Shown here: positions 37,976-46,205 of the stretch, in pieces
Numbering within the stretch: position 1 is the stretch's first letter
Layout of the letters: each line of letters opens with the position of its first letter
Source: Streptomyces sp. Ru72
GTDB taxonomy: Bacteria; Actinomycetota; Actinomycetes; Streptomycetales; Streptomycetaceae
Direction: 5' to 3'
Assembly: GCF_002920635.1 (NCBI RefSeq)
Contig: NZ_PQSR01000018.1
Span: 1-64,000 of the forward strand
DNA length: 64,000 nt
Notes under the pieces: generated by a model
What the model saw: the letters and a program-made list of their open reading frames with translations, nothing else
What the model was told of the DNA's origin: nothing
Database searches by the model: none
Translations under genes and position numbers: made by a program

Positions 37976-38605
37976 GTGGAACTGGCCTATTACTCGGACT
38001 ACGCCGTACGTCTCGTGAACAGCGAGGAACCGGCCCGGGGCAAGGACTCGCTGACCTCGGTGGAGGCCGTCCGCGACCTTTTCGGGGGCAACCAGTCGGC
38101 GGCCCGCCGAGCCACCGACGCCGACGTCACCCGCTTCCGCTCGGTCCGGGCCCGGCTGCGCTCGGTCTTCGAGGCGGCGGACCGGGGCGACGAGACGCTC
38201 GCCGTGGACCTGCTGAACTCACTGCTCCTCGAATTCCCAGTGAGCCCGCAGATCTCCGGGCACGACCACCGGGACGACGACGGCCGGCCCCTGTGGCACA
38301 TGCACCTCGCCGACCACCCGTCGAACGCGACCGCGGGCTACGCGGCCATCGCCACGATGGGGCTCGCCTTCCACCTCACCGAGTACGGCGTGGACCGCCT
38401 GGGCCTGTGCGAGGCGGCTCCCTGCCGCAACGCCTACCTCGACACCTCGACGAACCGCTCCCGGCGCTACTGCTCGGACCGCTGCGCGACGCGCGCGAAC
38501 GTGGCCGCCTACCGTGCCCGCAAACGCCTGGAGGCGGACCGGTCGGAGAACACGGGCCGGGCCGCGGAGAGCGCCCAGCGCAGCAGCGCGAAGGCCGAGC
38601 GCTGA
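37976..38605 (+). CDS. CGNR zinc finger / ABATE domain regulator
   Basis: A 209-residue protein. The N-terminal ABATE (DUF1470) region begins MELAYYSDYAVRLVN. The C-terminal zinc finger is GLCEAAPCRNAYLDTSTNRSRRYCSDRCATR in pattern, with four Cys of the CGNR type, then YRARKR. It is probably a stress-linked transcription regulator. AAGGA lies about 6 nt before GTG. Its last 97 bp overlap the convergent sodX gene. Confidence 0.9.
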   Translation: MELAYYSDYAVRLVNSEEPARGKDSLTSVEAVRDLFGGNQSAARRATDADVTRFRSVRARLRSVFEAADRGDETLAVDLLNSLLLEFPVSPQISGHDHRDDDGRPLWHMHLADHPSNATAGYAAIATMGLAFHLTEYGVDRLGLCEAAPCRNAYLDTSTNRSRRYCSDRCATRANVAAYRARKRLEADRSENTGRAAESAQRSSAKAER

Positions 38606-38946
38606 CCGTCCCTGAGCGGGCGGTAACGGAACCACACCTTCCCAAGGACCAGTTCCTCGGGAACGGTGCCGTAGTCGGTGCTGTCCCCACCCGCGTACGG
38701 ATTGTCGCCGAGCACCCACCAGCCGCCCTCGCGCGACTCCACGGCACGCTTGACGACCAGCAGGTCCTGCTGGAAGGGGTGGCGCAGCACGATGACGTCA
38801 CCGGGCCGCACCCGGGCCCCGTACTGCAGGAGCAGGCGGTCGCCGTGCTGGAGCGTGGGCACCATGGACGGCCCTGTGACCTCCGCCACCCCCAGCGGCA
38901 GCAACGCCCTCGCGCGCTCGGTCTCCTGTGACAGCTCCGGCATCAT
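38509..38946 (-). CDS. sodX: Nickel-type superoxide dismutase maturation protease
   Basis: A 145-residue S26-type signal-peptidase-like protease. The catalytic Ser is in TGPSMVPTL and the Lys in LLVVKRAV. SodX removes the N-terminal propeptide of SodN, exposing the His-Cys nickel hook. GGGGAGG lies 6 nt upstream of ATG 38946. It is divergent from sodN, as in other streptomycetes. The C-terminal Arg/Ser-rich end overlaps the convergent CGNR gene by 97 bp, so the tail may be poorly constrained. Confidence 0.95.
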   Translation of the reverse strand: MMPELSQETERARALLPLGVAEVTGPSMVPTLQHGDRLLLQYGARVRPGDVIVLRHPFQQDLLVVKRAVESREGGWWVLGDNPYAGGDSTDYGTVPEELVLGKVWFRYRPLRDGQRSAFALLRWALSAARPVFSDRSASRRLRAR

Positions 38947-38996
38947 CCGGCACCTCCCCGGTCCGTTCCTCCACCAGTCCCAGTCTCACCCTGGAC

Positions 38997-39030
38997 TTTT
39001 GGCGTAAGCCCCTGGGGGCACTCGCCAAAA
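38997..39030. promoter_or_regulatory. Inverted repeat between sodX and sodN
   Basis: TTTTGGCG (38997-39004) and CGCCAAAA (39023-39030) form a perfect 8-bp inverted repeat with an 18-nt spacer in the shared sodX/sodN promoter region. A -10-like TAATGT follows at 39047-39052. It may bind a nickel- or redox-responsive regulator (inference). Confidence 0.5.
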
Positions 39031-39089
39031 CCGGTCCCCTACGGAGTAATGTCCCACCTGAGATGACGATCACGAGGAAGGACAGCTTC

Positions 39090-39485
39090 ATGCTCTCCCG
39101 CCTGTTTGCCCCGAAGGTCAAGGTCAGCGCCCACTGCGACCTCCCCTGTGGTGTCTACGACCCGGCCCAGGCCCGCATCGAGGCGGAGTCGGTGAAGGCC
39201 ATCCAGGAGAAGATGGCCGCCAACGACGACCCGCACTTCCAGGCGCGCGCCACCACCATCAAGGAGCAGCGTGCCGAGCTCGCCAAGCACCACGTGTCGG
39301 TGCTGTGGAGCGACTACTTCAAGGCCCCGCACTTCGAGAAGTACCCGGAGCTGCACCAGCTGGTCAACGACACCCTGAAGGCCCTCTCGGCCGCCAAGGG
39401 CTCGACGGACCCGGCGACGGGCCAGAAGGCGCTCGACTACATCGCCCAGATCGACAAGATCTTCTGGGAGACCAAGAAGGCCTGA
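39090..39485 (+). CDS. sodN: Nickel-containing superoxide dismutase
   Basis: A 131-residue NiSOD precursor. A 14-residue propeptide (MLSRLFAPKVKVSA) precedes the nickel hook HCDLPCGVYDP, in which His1, Cys2 and Cys6 of the mature enzyme bind nickel. The rest is the four-helix bundle ending WETKKA. The hexameric enzyme removes superoxide in the cytosol. GAGGAAGG precedes the ATG. In S. coelicolor sodN is nickel-induced and is also controlled by a small RNA made from the sodF 3' end. Confidence 0.98.
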   Translation: MLSRLFAPKVKVSAHCDLPCGVYDPAQARIEAESVKAIQEKMAANDDPHFQARATTIKEQRAELAKHHVSVLWSDYFKAPHFEKYPELHQLVNDTLKALSAAKGSTDPATGQKALDYIAQIDKIFWETKKA

Positions 39486-39550
39486 CCCGGTCTTTCGCCC
39501 ACGACCGACCGGCGAGCGGTGCACCCTCGCAGGTCCGCTCCGCACCCGAT

Positions 39551-39581
39551 GGGGCCCGGCCGCACCAACCGGCCGGGCCCC
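39551..39581 (+). terminator. Terminator after sodN
   Basis: GGGGCCCGGCC (39551-39561) pairs with GGCCGGGCCCC (39571-39581) around a 9-nt loop, 65 bp after the sodN stop and before the convergent nucleotidyltransferase gene. Confidence 0.8.
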
Positions 39582-39614
39582 GTCGCGTCGTGGCCGGTGC
39601 ACCGTGAACGCGCC

Positions 39615-40367
39615 TCATTCCCCGTTCTTCCCGTGCTCGGACCACAGACTCGAGTAGCCCTCCCGCAGGGGCCCGCCCGCCAGGTCGAGGATCTCCTGCG
39701 CTATCGCGGTCAGTGGGCCGGGGTCGGCGTGTTCGGCGAGCGTGAGGTGTGCCCGCAGGAGGGCGCCGCCGAGGACCGGGTCGGCTGCCGTCAGGCGGCG
39801 CGGGAGCCACTTGCCGTTGCCCCACCAGGCGCGGTGGTGGTCCGTCAGCAGGATGGACGCGCTGCTCAGCACCCGGTCCGCGAGGACCAGTTGCTCGTGG
39901 CGGTCCTGGACGTCGGCCAGGTCGTCCAGCAGATCGGTGAGCCCGTAGCGGGTGCCGTCGCGTTCCTTGCGCGTCAGTGGGTCGGGGCCCGCCGCCACCA
40001 GGGCGCGGGCCTCGGCGCGGAAAGCCGCCGCGTGCCCGTGGGGGTCGTGGACGGGGACCGACTCGGCGTAGAGGAACAGCATGGTCCCGCGACGGCTCGC
40101 CCGGTCCGCGGCGAAGATCTCCTCCAGGCCGGCACGGGTGTGGGCGAACACCTCCGTCACCCGCCCTTCGTACCGGAGCGTCTCCCGGCGGCTGACGTCC
40201 CCGTCCGGGAGCAGCAGGACGAGGTCGAGATCGCTCGTGGCGGTCGCCCGTCCCCGCGCCGTGGAACCACCGAGCACGGCGGAGAGGGCACCCGGGTAAC
40301 GGCTGTCGACGAGCCGGCGGGCCAGGTCGAGGGCCGTGGCGAGGGCGGGCGGCGGGTGCGGGTCCAT
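39615..40367 (-). CDS. Nucleotidyltransferase-domain protein
   Basis: A 250-residue protein with the polymerase-beta-like motif LGGSTARGRATATSDLDLVLLL (residues about 32-53), in which GS and SDLDL hold the metal-binding acids. A third acidic residue is likely in the YEGRVTEVF region. The C-terminal half is helical, as in aminoglycoside adenylyltransferase-like proteins. Its substrate is unknown. CACGAT lies 6 nt before the ATG, a weak leaderless signal. Confidence 0.85.
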   Translation of the reverse strand: MDPHPPPALATALDLARRLVDSRYPGALSAVLGGSTARGRATATSDLDLVLLLPDGDVSRRETLRYEGRVTEVFAHTRAGLEEIFAADRASRRGTMLFLYAESVPVHDPHGHAAAFRAEARALVAAGPDPLTRKERDGTRYGLTDLLDDLADVQDRHEQLVLADRVLSSASILLTDHHRAWWGNGKWLPRRLTAADPVLGGALLRAHLTLAEHADPGPLTAIAQEILDLAGGPLREGYSSLWSEHGKNGE

Positions 40368-40560
40368 GGGGACATCGTGGCACCGATCAGGGGCCGACAG
40401 GCCGGGAGTCGCGCCGCGTCAGTCCGGGTGCCGGACCTGGGCTCGGGCGTCCTGACGGTCCGTGCGCCGCCCGCGTACGTGACCTCGGTCCGCTCTGCCG
40501 CCCGCACATCCAGGTCCTGCTCGAGGGCCCGCTGTCAGTGGCCCGTGCGATGCTGACGGC

Positions 40561-40992
40561 GTGAACGTGGAGGACCTGGTCCGGCTGCGGCGGGCGCGCG
40601 ACCGGATGGACCGTGAGTACGCCGAGCCGTTGGACATACCGGCGCTGGCGCGCACCGCGCTGATGTCGCCGGGGCACTTCCAGCGCAGTTTCCGCGAGGC
40701 GTACGGGGAGACGCCGTACAGCTATCTCATGACCCGCCGTATCGAGCGGGCCAAGGCACTGCTGCGACGCGGCGGCCTGACCGTGACGGAAGTCTGCATC
40801 GCCGTCGGCTGCACCTCGCTGGGATCCTTCAGCTCACGCTTCACGGAACTGGTCGGCGAGACGCCGAGCGCCTACCGGGCGCGGTCACACGAGCAGGGAG
40901 CGGCGATACCGCCGTGCGTGGCGAAGGGACTGACGCGCCCGCGCCGGGGGCGGCCGGGCGACACGCGGACAGACCCCCGTGAGCAGCTGTAG
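40561..40992 (+). CDS. Short AraC-family transcriptional regulator
   Basis: A 143-residue protein consisting almost only of the AraC DNA-binding domain: ALARTALMSPGHFQRSFREAYGETPYSYLMTRRIERAKALL in pattern, then the second helix-turn-helix VCIAVGCTSLGSFSSRFTELVGETPSAYR. There is no sensor domain. It starts at GTG 40561 with GATGCT 6 nt upstream. It lies directly upstream of a VOC-family gene, a common pairing that suggests direct control. Confidence 0.93.
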   Translation: MNVEDLVRLRRARDRMDREYAEPLDIPALARTALMSPGHFQRSFREAYGETPYSYLMTRRIERAKALLRRGGLTVTEVCIAVGCTSLGSFSSRFTELVGETPSAYRARSHEQGAAIPPCVAKGLTRPRRGRPGDTRTDPREQL

Positions 40993-41009
40993 CGCTCTAG
41001 CCTGGCCTC

Positions 41010-41426
41010 ATGGACGTGAAACTCTCCCAGTGCTTCATCGCCGTAGACGACCACGACAAGGCGCTCGCCTTCTACCGGGACGTCCTCGGCCTGGAGGTGC
41101 GCAACGACGTCGGTTTCGAGGGCATGCGCTGGGTGACGGTCGGCTCCCCGCTCCAGCCGGACGTGGAGATCGTCCTGGAACCCCCGGCGGCGAACCCGGA
41201 CGCCTCCCCCACCGACCGCCGTGCGATGGCGGAACTGCTCGCCAAGGGTCTTCTGCGCGGCGTCATCTTCTCCACCGATGACTGCGACGCCCTCTTCGCC
41301 CGCGTCCAGGCGTCCGGCGCGGAGGTCCTCCAGGAGCCCATGGACCAGCCGTACGGCGTGCGCGACTGCGCCTTCCGCGACCCGGCGGGCAACCTGCTTC
41401 GCTTCAACCAGCGTCGCGACGCCTGA
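41010..41426 (+). CDS. VOC (glyoxalase/bleomycin-resistance) family protein
   Basis: A 138-residue VOC-fold protein: CFIAVDDHDKALAFYRDVLGLEV at the start and DCAFRDPAGNLLRFNQ at the end are diagnostic. Candidate metal ligands include an acidic residue near each half's C-terminus. It may bind or modify a small electrophile or drug. TAGCCT (40998-41003) lies 6 nt before the ATG, so it may be leaderless even though the AraC gene is only 17 bp upstream. Confidence 0.92.
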   Translation: MDVKLSQCFIAVDDHDKALAFYRDVLGLEVRNDVGFEGMRWVTVGSPLQPDVEIVLEPPAANPDASPTDRRAMAELLAKGLLRGVIFSTDDCDALFARVQASGAEVLQEPMDQPYGVRDCAFRDPAGNLLRFNQRRDA

Positions 41427-41505
41427 CCCACGGGAAAGGCGTTTGCGCGACGGGACGGCGCGGGGAGACGGTACGAGCCCGTGAACCGTCTGCCAGGGAG
41501 ACCGC

Positions 41506-42264
41506 GTGCCCCTCATGAGCGAACCGATCCGCTGGACGTACGCCTTCGTCGACCGGCCCGCCGAGGAGTTCGGCCGGGCCTGCGACTTCTGGACCGCCGC
41601 CACCGGCACCAAGTCGTCCCGACCGCGGGGCGACGAGGGTGAGTTCGTCACGCTGTTGCCGGAGTCGGGCGACCCCTGTGTGAAGGCCCAGGCGGTACGA
41701 GCCGGCGGCGGCGCCCATCTGGATCTCGCCGTCGAGGACGTGCCCGCGCTCGTCGCGGCGGCGCGGCGGCTGGACGCGGACCTCGTCTCCGACCACGCCG
41801 GTTGGGCGGTCCTCCGCTCCCCCGGTGGCGTGCTGTTCTGCGCGGTGCCCTGGCACGGCGAGTCGGCGCGACCGCCGGCCTTCGAGGGCCCCGGCGGCGC
41901 GGCCACGCGCCTCGACCAGGTGTGCCTCGACCTCGCCCCGGCCGTGTTCGACGCCGAGGTCGCCTTCTGGACCGAGCTCACCGGCTGGGACTCCTCCCCC
42001 GGCTCGCTCCCGGAGTTCCACGTGGTCAGGCCGCCCGTCGGCCTCCCCGTCCGTATCCTGCTGCAACGCCTCGGCACCGACCGCCCCGCCTCGGCCCACC
42101 TGGACCTCGCGTGCGCGGACATCCAGGCCACCCGTGCCTGGCACGAGCGGCTCGGCGCCACACACGTCGCCGACGGCACCCACTGGACCGTGATGAGCGA
42201 CCCGGCGGGCGGCACCTACTGCCTGACGGGCCGCGACCCCTGGACGGGCGGCCTGCCCGGCTAA
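41506..42264 (+). CDS. Two-domain VOC family protein
   Basis: A 252-residue protein with two VOC halves: WTYAFVDRPAEEFGRACDFW in the first and LDQVCLDLAPAVFDAEVAFWTELTGW in the second, each ending in a GG-V-F or GGTYCL motif. It resembles CFP32-type glyoxalase-like proteins. No function is assigned. GGGAG lies upstream of GTG 41506. It overlaps the stop of the next convergent gene by 4 bp. Confidence 0.9.
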   Translation: MPLMSEPIRWTYAFVDRPAEEFGRACDFWTAATGTKSSRPRGDEGEFVTLLPESGDPCVKAQAVRAGGGAHLDLAVEDVPALVAAARRLDADLVSDHAGWAVLRSPGGVLFCAVPWHGESARPPAFEGPGGAATRLDQVCLDLAPAVFDAEVAFWTELTGWDSSPGSLPEFHVVRPPVGLPVRILLQRLGTDRPASAHLDLACADIQATRAWHERLGATHVADGTHWTVMSDPAGGTYCLTGRDPWTGGLPG

Positions 42265-42455
42265 GGCCTGTTGCGTTCACCGCGCCGTTTCGGCTGCGCC
42301 TCCTCGGGCTCCCGGGCCGCGTAGGCCGGGCACTGCGGATTCCGGCACGGGCCGGGGCGCCATACGGGGACCACGGCGCCCAGCGTCTTGTGGCGCCGTA
42401 CGACGGTGGCGACCGGATGCCCGCAGGACGGGCAGACGGGGTCCTGGCTGCCCAT
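42261..42455 (-). CDS. Small zinc-ribbon protein
   Basis: A 64-residue protein with two Cys pairs, CPSCGHP and CRNPQCP, which should hold one zinc ion in a ribbon. It has a basic C-terminus. TAGGCT (42462-42467) lies 6 nt before the ATG, a likely leaderless promoter. The function is unknown; it could bind nucleic acid or protein. Confidence 0.8.
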   Translation of the reverse strand: MGSQDPVCPSCGHPVATVVRRHKTLGAVVPVWRPGPCRNPQCPAYAAREPEEAQPKRRGERNRP

Positions 42456-42521
42456 GCCTCCAGCCTAGGCCGGTTCCGGGGGCCTGCGCCCGCCGTCCAC
42501 CGCGTCGCCGGGTTCAGCGGT

Positions 42522-43142
42522 TCAGCGCGGCTCGCGCCACATCGGCCACATCCGCGGGCCGTCCGGGAGGTCCACGGTGCGTCCGGTGGAGGCGAAGCCG
42601 AGGCGTTCGTACAGCCGTACGCTGCGGGCGCTGCTCGCCTCCAGATAGGCGGGCAGGCTCTCGCTGTCGCAGCGATCGAGGACGTGCTGGATGAGCGCGG
42701 TGCCGAGGCCCCTGCTCTGGTGTCCGGGGGCCACGCCGATCATCCACAGGTACTCGTGGGCGCGGTCCGCGGGGTGCACCTCGGCCGTCAGCCGGGCGAT
42801 CCGCTCCACGCGCTCGTTCTCCGGGTCGACGGCCTCCCGCAGCCGCACCCCGTCGTCCCCCTCCTCGGGCTCCGCCCCGCCCGTACCCCCCTCCGGCGCG
42901 TGGTCGCCCCCCGGTACGGACAGCCACAGTGCGCACGCCGTGCCGTCCTCGGTCACGTCGATGCGTCCCTCGGCGAGCACGACGTCGGTGAACGCGGCCA
43001 TCAGTCGGTGATGCGTCCTGCGGCGGTACTCCTCGCCCGGGAAGACCCAACTGCTGACCGGGTCGTCCTGGAACGCTTCGTCCAGCAGCCGGACGACCAG
43101 CTCCCGGTCGCTCCCGTCGGCCGCCCGAATGGCCACACCCAT
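42522..43142 (-). CDS. GNAT-family N-acetyltransferase
   Basis: A 206-residue acetyltransferase with the acetyl-CoA loop IGVAPGHQSRGLGTALIQHV (residues about 135-154) and a C-terminal YERLGFASTGR. A Gly/Glu-rich insertion (residues about 79-97) interrupts the N-terminal half. The substrate is unknown. AAGGGG lies 7 nt before the ATG. Confidence 0.9.
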   Translation of the reverse strand: MGVAIRAADGSDRELVVRLLDEAFQDDPVSSWVFPGEEYRRRTHHRLMAAFTDVVLAEGRIDVTEDGTACALWLSVPGGDHAPEGGTGGAEPEEGDDGVRLREAVDPENERVERIARLTAEVHPADRAHEYLWMIGVAPGHQSRGLGTALIQHVLDRCDSESLPAYLEASSARSVRLYERLGFASTGRTVDLPDGPRMWPMWREPR

Positions 43143-43231
43143 CAGCCCACCCCTTCACGTCAACTCGCCCCGTCGAAACGGCGGTTGCAGCCTAACCGGA
43201 ACTCGATCGGCCGGGGCGCCACGGGTGGGGA

Positions 43232-43273
43232 GGGGCGGCCCCCGCACATCGTCTGAGGTACGGGGGCCGCCCC
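43232..43273 (-). terminator. Terminator after the polyprenyl synthase gene
   Basis: GGGGCGGCCCCCG (43232-43244) pairs perfectly with 43261-43273 around a 16-nt loop, about 80 bp beyond the polyprenyl synthase stop on the minus strand. Confidence 0.82.
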
Positions 43274-43349
43274 GGCCGGAGTCTCCGGGACCGTGGCGGG
43301 GTCAGGAGCCGCTCGGGCCCGGTCTCCGGGGTTCCAGCGGTGGTGCCGG

Positions 43350-44474
43350 TCAGGCGCTGCGCCGGGTGACGAACTCGGCCAGCGCCAGGAGGCCACCCGC
43401 CGCGTCCGGGTCGGGGACCGCGCGGGACAGCTCCTGCATCGCCCGGCCCATCCGGTCGGCCGCCTGCGACTGCGCCCAGTCCCGCCCGCCCGCCTGCTCG
43501 ACGGCGAGCACAGTGCGCTCCAACTCCCCTTCCTGATACGGCCCCTCGTACATCTCCGCGAGCTCGGCCGCCGCCGGCGTACCGGAGGCGAGCGCGGCGA
43601 CCACAGGCAGCGACTTCTTACGGGCCATGAGGTCCGCACCGGCCGGCTTGCCGGTGCGGCTCGGGTCGCCCCAGATGCCGATCACGTCGTCGATGAGCTG
43701 GAAAGCCAGCCCCGCCTCACGGCCGAACGCATCCAGCGCCTCCACGTCCGCCGCGTCCGCTCCCGCGTACAGCGCGCCCAGCGCGCAGGCGCAGCCGAGC
43801 AGGGCGCCCGTCTTCGCCTCGGCCATGGCGAGCACCTCCGCGAGCGTGACCTCGTGGGGGCCACGCCGCTCCATGGCCGTGTCCGCGTGCTGCCCGGCAC
43901 ACAGCTCGACGACACAGGCCGCGAGCCGGGCGGCGGCCGCGCCCGACGCCGGGTGCGGGTCCTCGGCGAGCAGCCGCAGGGCCAGCGCCTGCAGGGCGTC
44001 TCCCGCGAGGATCGCGTCCGCGTCACCGAACACGGTCCACGCGGTGGGGCGGTGCCTGCGGGTGGTGTCGCGGTCCATCAGATCGTCGTGCAGCAGCGTG
44101 AAGTTGTGGACGAGTTCCACCGCCGCGGCGGCCCGTACGGCGGTCGACTCCTGCCCGCCGAGTGCCCGTACGGCCGTCAGCACGAGCGCCGGTCGTATCG
44201 CCTTGCCCGCGTTGCCGGTCGCCGGGGTGCCGTCCGCGTGCTCCCAACCGAAGTGATAGCGCGCGATCCGGCGCATGGAGCCGGGCAGCGAGTCGACGGC
44301 CCGGCGCAGCTCGGGGTCGACCGCGGCGCGGGTGCGCTCCAGGATCGCCGCGGCTTCGTGCCCGTCGGGCGGAGCCGGCCGACCGGAGAGCGGGTCACGC
44401 CGCTTCGGGACACCGGCCGGGCCGCGCCGCGCGAGGGCCGGGCCCCGCTTCGGCTCCGTCATGAACTCACTCAT
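43350..44474 (-). CDS. Polyprenyl diphosphate synthase, probable encapsulin cargo
   Basis: A 374-residue trans-isoprenyl diphosphate synthase. The first Asp-rich motif is complete (HDDLMDRD, D130, D131, D134); the second is DDVIGIWGD (D262, D263), with Gly in the place of the last Asp. GNAGKAIRPAL supplies basic substrate contacts. The first 40 residues are Arg/Pro/Gly-rich and disordered, as in cargo of Family 2B encapsulins. It lies 154 bp downstream of the encapsulin gene on the same strand. It probably makes C10-C20 prenyl diphosphates; no terpene cyclase is adjacent. GAGG precedes ATG 44474. Confidence 0.93.
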   Translation of the reverse strand: MSEFMTEPKRGPALARRGPAGVPKRRDPLSGRPAPPDGHEAAAILERTRAAVDPELRRAVDSLPGSMRRIARYHFGWEHADGTPATGNAGKAIRPALVLTAVRALGGQESTAVRAAAAVELVHNFTLLHDDLMDRDTTRRHRPTAWTVFGDADAILAGDALQALALRLLAEDPHPASGAAAARLAACVVELCAGQHADTAMERRGPHEVTLAEVLAMAEAKTGALLGCACALGALYAGADAADVEALDAFGREAGLAFQLIDDVIGIWGDPSRTGKPAGADLMARKKSLPVVAALASGTPAAAELAEMYEGPYQEGELERTVLAVEQAGGRDWAQSQAADRMGRAMQELSRAVPDPDAAGGLLALAEFVTRRSA

Positions 44475-44628
44475 GGAACCGCCTCGTGGAGTCTGCGGAC
44501 GGTGACGCCTTCCGCTACCGCTGGACACATGCCCGGATGATCTACCCACGGTGACGGGCGGAACACCGAGTGCCGCTTCTGGGCCGCGATCGGACGCGCC
44601 TCGTGGGCGGACGAGCCGAGGAGGGGCC

Positions 44629-46035
44629 TCACCTCCAGCGGCCGATCTCGACATTCTCCAGGACCCCCAGCGCGTCCGGGACCAGGACGGCGGCCGAGTA
44701 GTACGCCGTCACCAGATAGCTGATGATCGCCTGCTCGTTGATGCCCATGAACCGCACCGACAGGCTCGGTTCGATCTCGTCGGGGATCCCGGACTGGCGA
44801 AGTCCGACGACGCCCTGCTCCTCCTCCCCGGTACGCATGGCGATGATCGAGGTCGTGCGGGCCTCGGTGACCGGGATCTTGTTGCACGGGTAGATCGGCA
44901 CGCCGCGCCAGGTGGGGATGCGGTTGCCTCCGATGTCGATGGTCTCCGGGACGAGTCCGCGCTTGTTGAGTTCACGGCCGAACGCGGAGATCGCACGCGG
45001 ATGGGCGAGGAAGAGCTTGGTGCCGCGCCGCCTGCTGAGCAGCTCGTCCATGTCGTCGGGGCTCGGCACGCCGTCGTGCGGCTGCAGCCGCTGGTCGTAC
45101 TCGCAGTTGCTCAGGAGCCCGAAGTCGGGGTTGTTGATGAGCTCGTGCTCCTGGCGCTCCTTGAGAGCCTCGACGGTCAGCCGGAGCTGGTGCTCGGTCT
45201 GGTTCATCGGCTGGTTGTAGAGGTCCGCCACGCGCGTGTGGATGCGCAGGACCGTCTGGGCGATGCTCAGCTCGTACTCACGGGGCGATGCCTCGTAGTC
45301 GACGAAGGTGTGCGGGATGTCCGGCTCACCGGAGTGACCGGCGGCGAGGTCGATCGCCTTCTCGCCGTACTTGTTGGTGCGCTGGGCGGGGATCGAGCGC
45401 TGCCGCTGGAGGTGGTCGCGCAGCGACTGGGCCCGCTCCGCGACCTGGTCGACGTCCCGGCGGGGCAGGGCGAGCACCGTGCAGGTGGTGACCGCGCGGG
45501 CCGTGTACTCCCAGATGGCGTCCGGGTCGAGCAGCGACTGGTCGCCGAAGTATGCGCCGTCGGCCAGGACGCCGAGCACCGCGTCGTCCCCGTAGGGGCC
45601 CGTGCCGATCTTCTCCACCTTGCCGTGCGCGAGCAGGAACACCTCGTCGGCCTGGCTGCCGAACTCGGCGAGCACGTCCCCCGGTGCGAACCTGCGCTGC
45701 TGGCAGCGCTGGGCGAGTTCGCCGAGCACGTCCAGGTCGTCGTACGCGCGCAGGGCGGGCAGCTCGCCCAGCTCCGCGGGGATGACCGCCACCTGATCAC
45801 CGGTCTTCACGAAGGTCACTCGGCCGTCGCCCACCGCATAGGTCAGGCGGCGGTTGACCCGGTACGTGCCACCCTGCACGTTCACCCACGGCAGCGTGCG
45901 CAGCAGCCACCGTGAGCTGATCTCCTGCATCTGGGGTGCGGACTTGGTGGTGGTGGCCAGGTTCCGCGCCGCCGCGGTGCCGAGGCTCTGCTGCGGCCTG
46001 TTCTCCTCGGCGCGGACCTCTTCGCCTACCGACAT
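44629..46035 (-). CDS. Family 2B encapsulin shell protein with cNMP-binding domain (EshA/EshB-like)
   Basis: A 468-residue protein. Residues about 35-95 and 215-468 fit the HK97-type shell fold of Family 2 encapsulins ([71 protein letters not shown] in pattern). A cyclic-nucleotide-binding domain is inserted at about 97-210: [24 protein letters not shown] and FGDQSLLD ... YTARAV, with Arg180 in the phosphate-binding position. It should assemble into a large protein nanocage. S. griseus EshA is a homologue needed for differentiation and antibiotic output. GGAGGGG precedes the ATG. Confidence 0.95.
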   Translation of the reverse strand: MSVGEEVRAEENRPQQSLGTAAARNLATTTKSAPQMQEISSRWLLRTLPWVNVQGGTYRVNRRLTYAVGDGRVTFVKTGDQVAVIPAELGELPALRAYDDLDVLGELAQRCQQRRFAPGDVLAEFGSQADEVFLLAHGKVEKIGTGPYGDDAVLGVLADGAYFGDQSLLDPDAIWEYTARAVTTCTVLALPRRDVDQVAERAQSLRDHLQRQRSIPAQRTNKYGEKAIDLAAGHSGEPDIPHTFVDYEASPREYELSIAQTVLRIHTRVADLYNQPMNQTEHQLRLTVEALKERQEHELINNPDFGLLSNCEYDQRLQPHDGVPSPDDMDELLSRRRGTKLFLAHPRAISAFGRELNKRGLVPETIDIGGNRIPTWRGVPIYPCNKIPVTEARTTSIIAMRTGEEEQGVVGLRQSGIPDEIEPSLSVRFMGINEQAIISYLVTAYYSAAVLVPDALGVLENVEIGRWR

Positions 46036-46205
46036 TGGTAATGCCCCTCCCGGTCATGCATCCGATCTGCGAGGACCAGCCTTCCATCACGCATCGTGGT
46101 CGCACCATTACACGAAAGAGCGGGAATGGATCACGGCTGGGTTGGGCACTTGAGCCCGCGTTTCCGAGTGCTCCCGGCCGGTGGCCGGTATTCGACAATG
46201 GCGGG

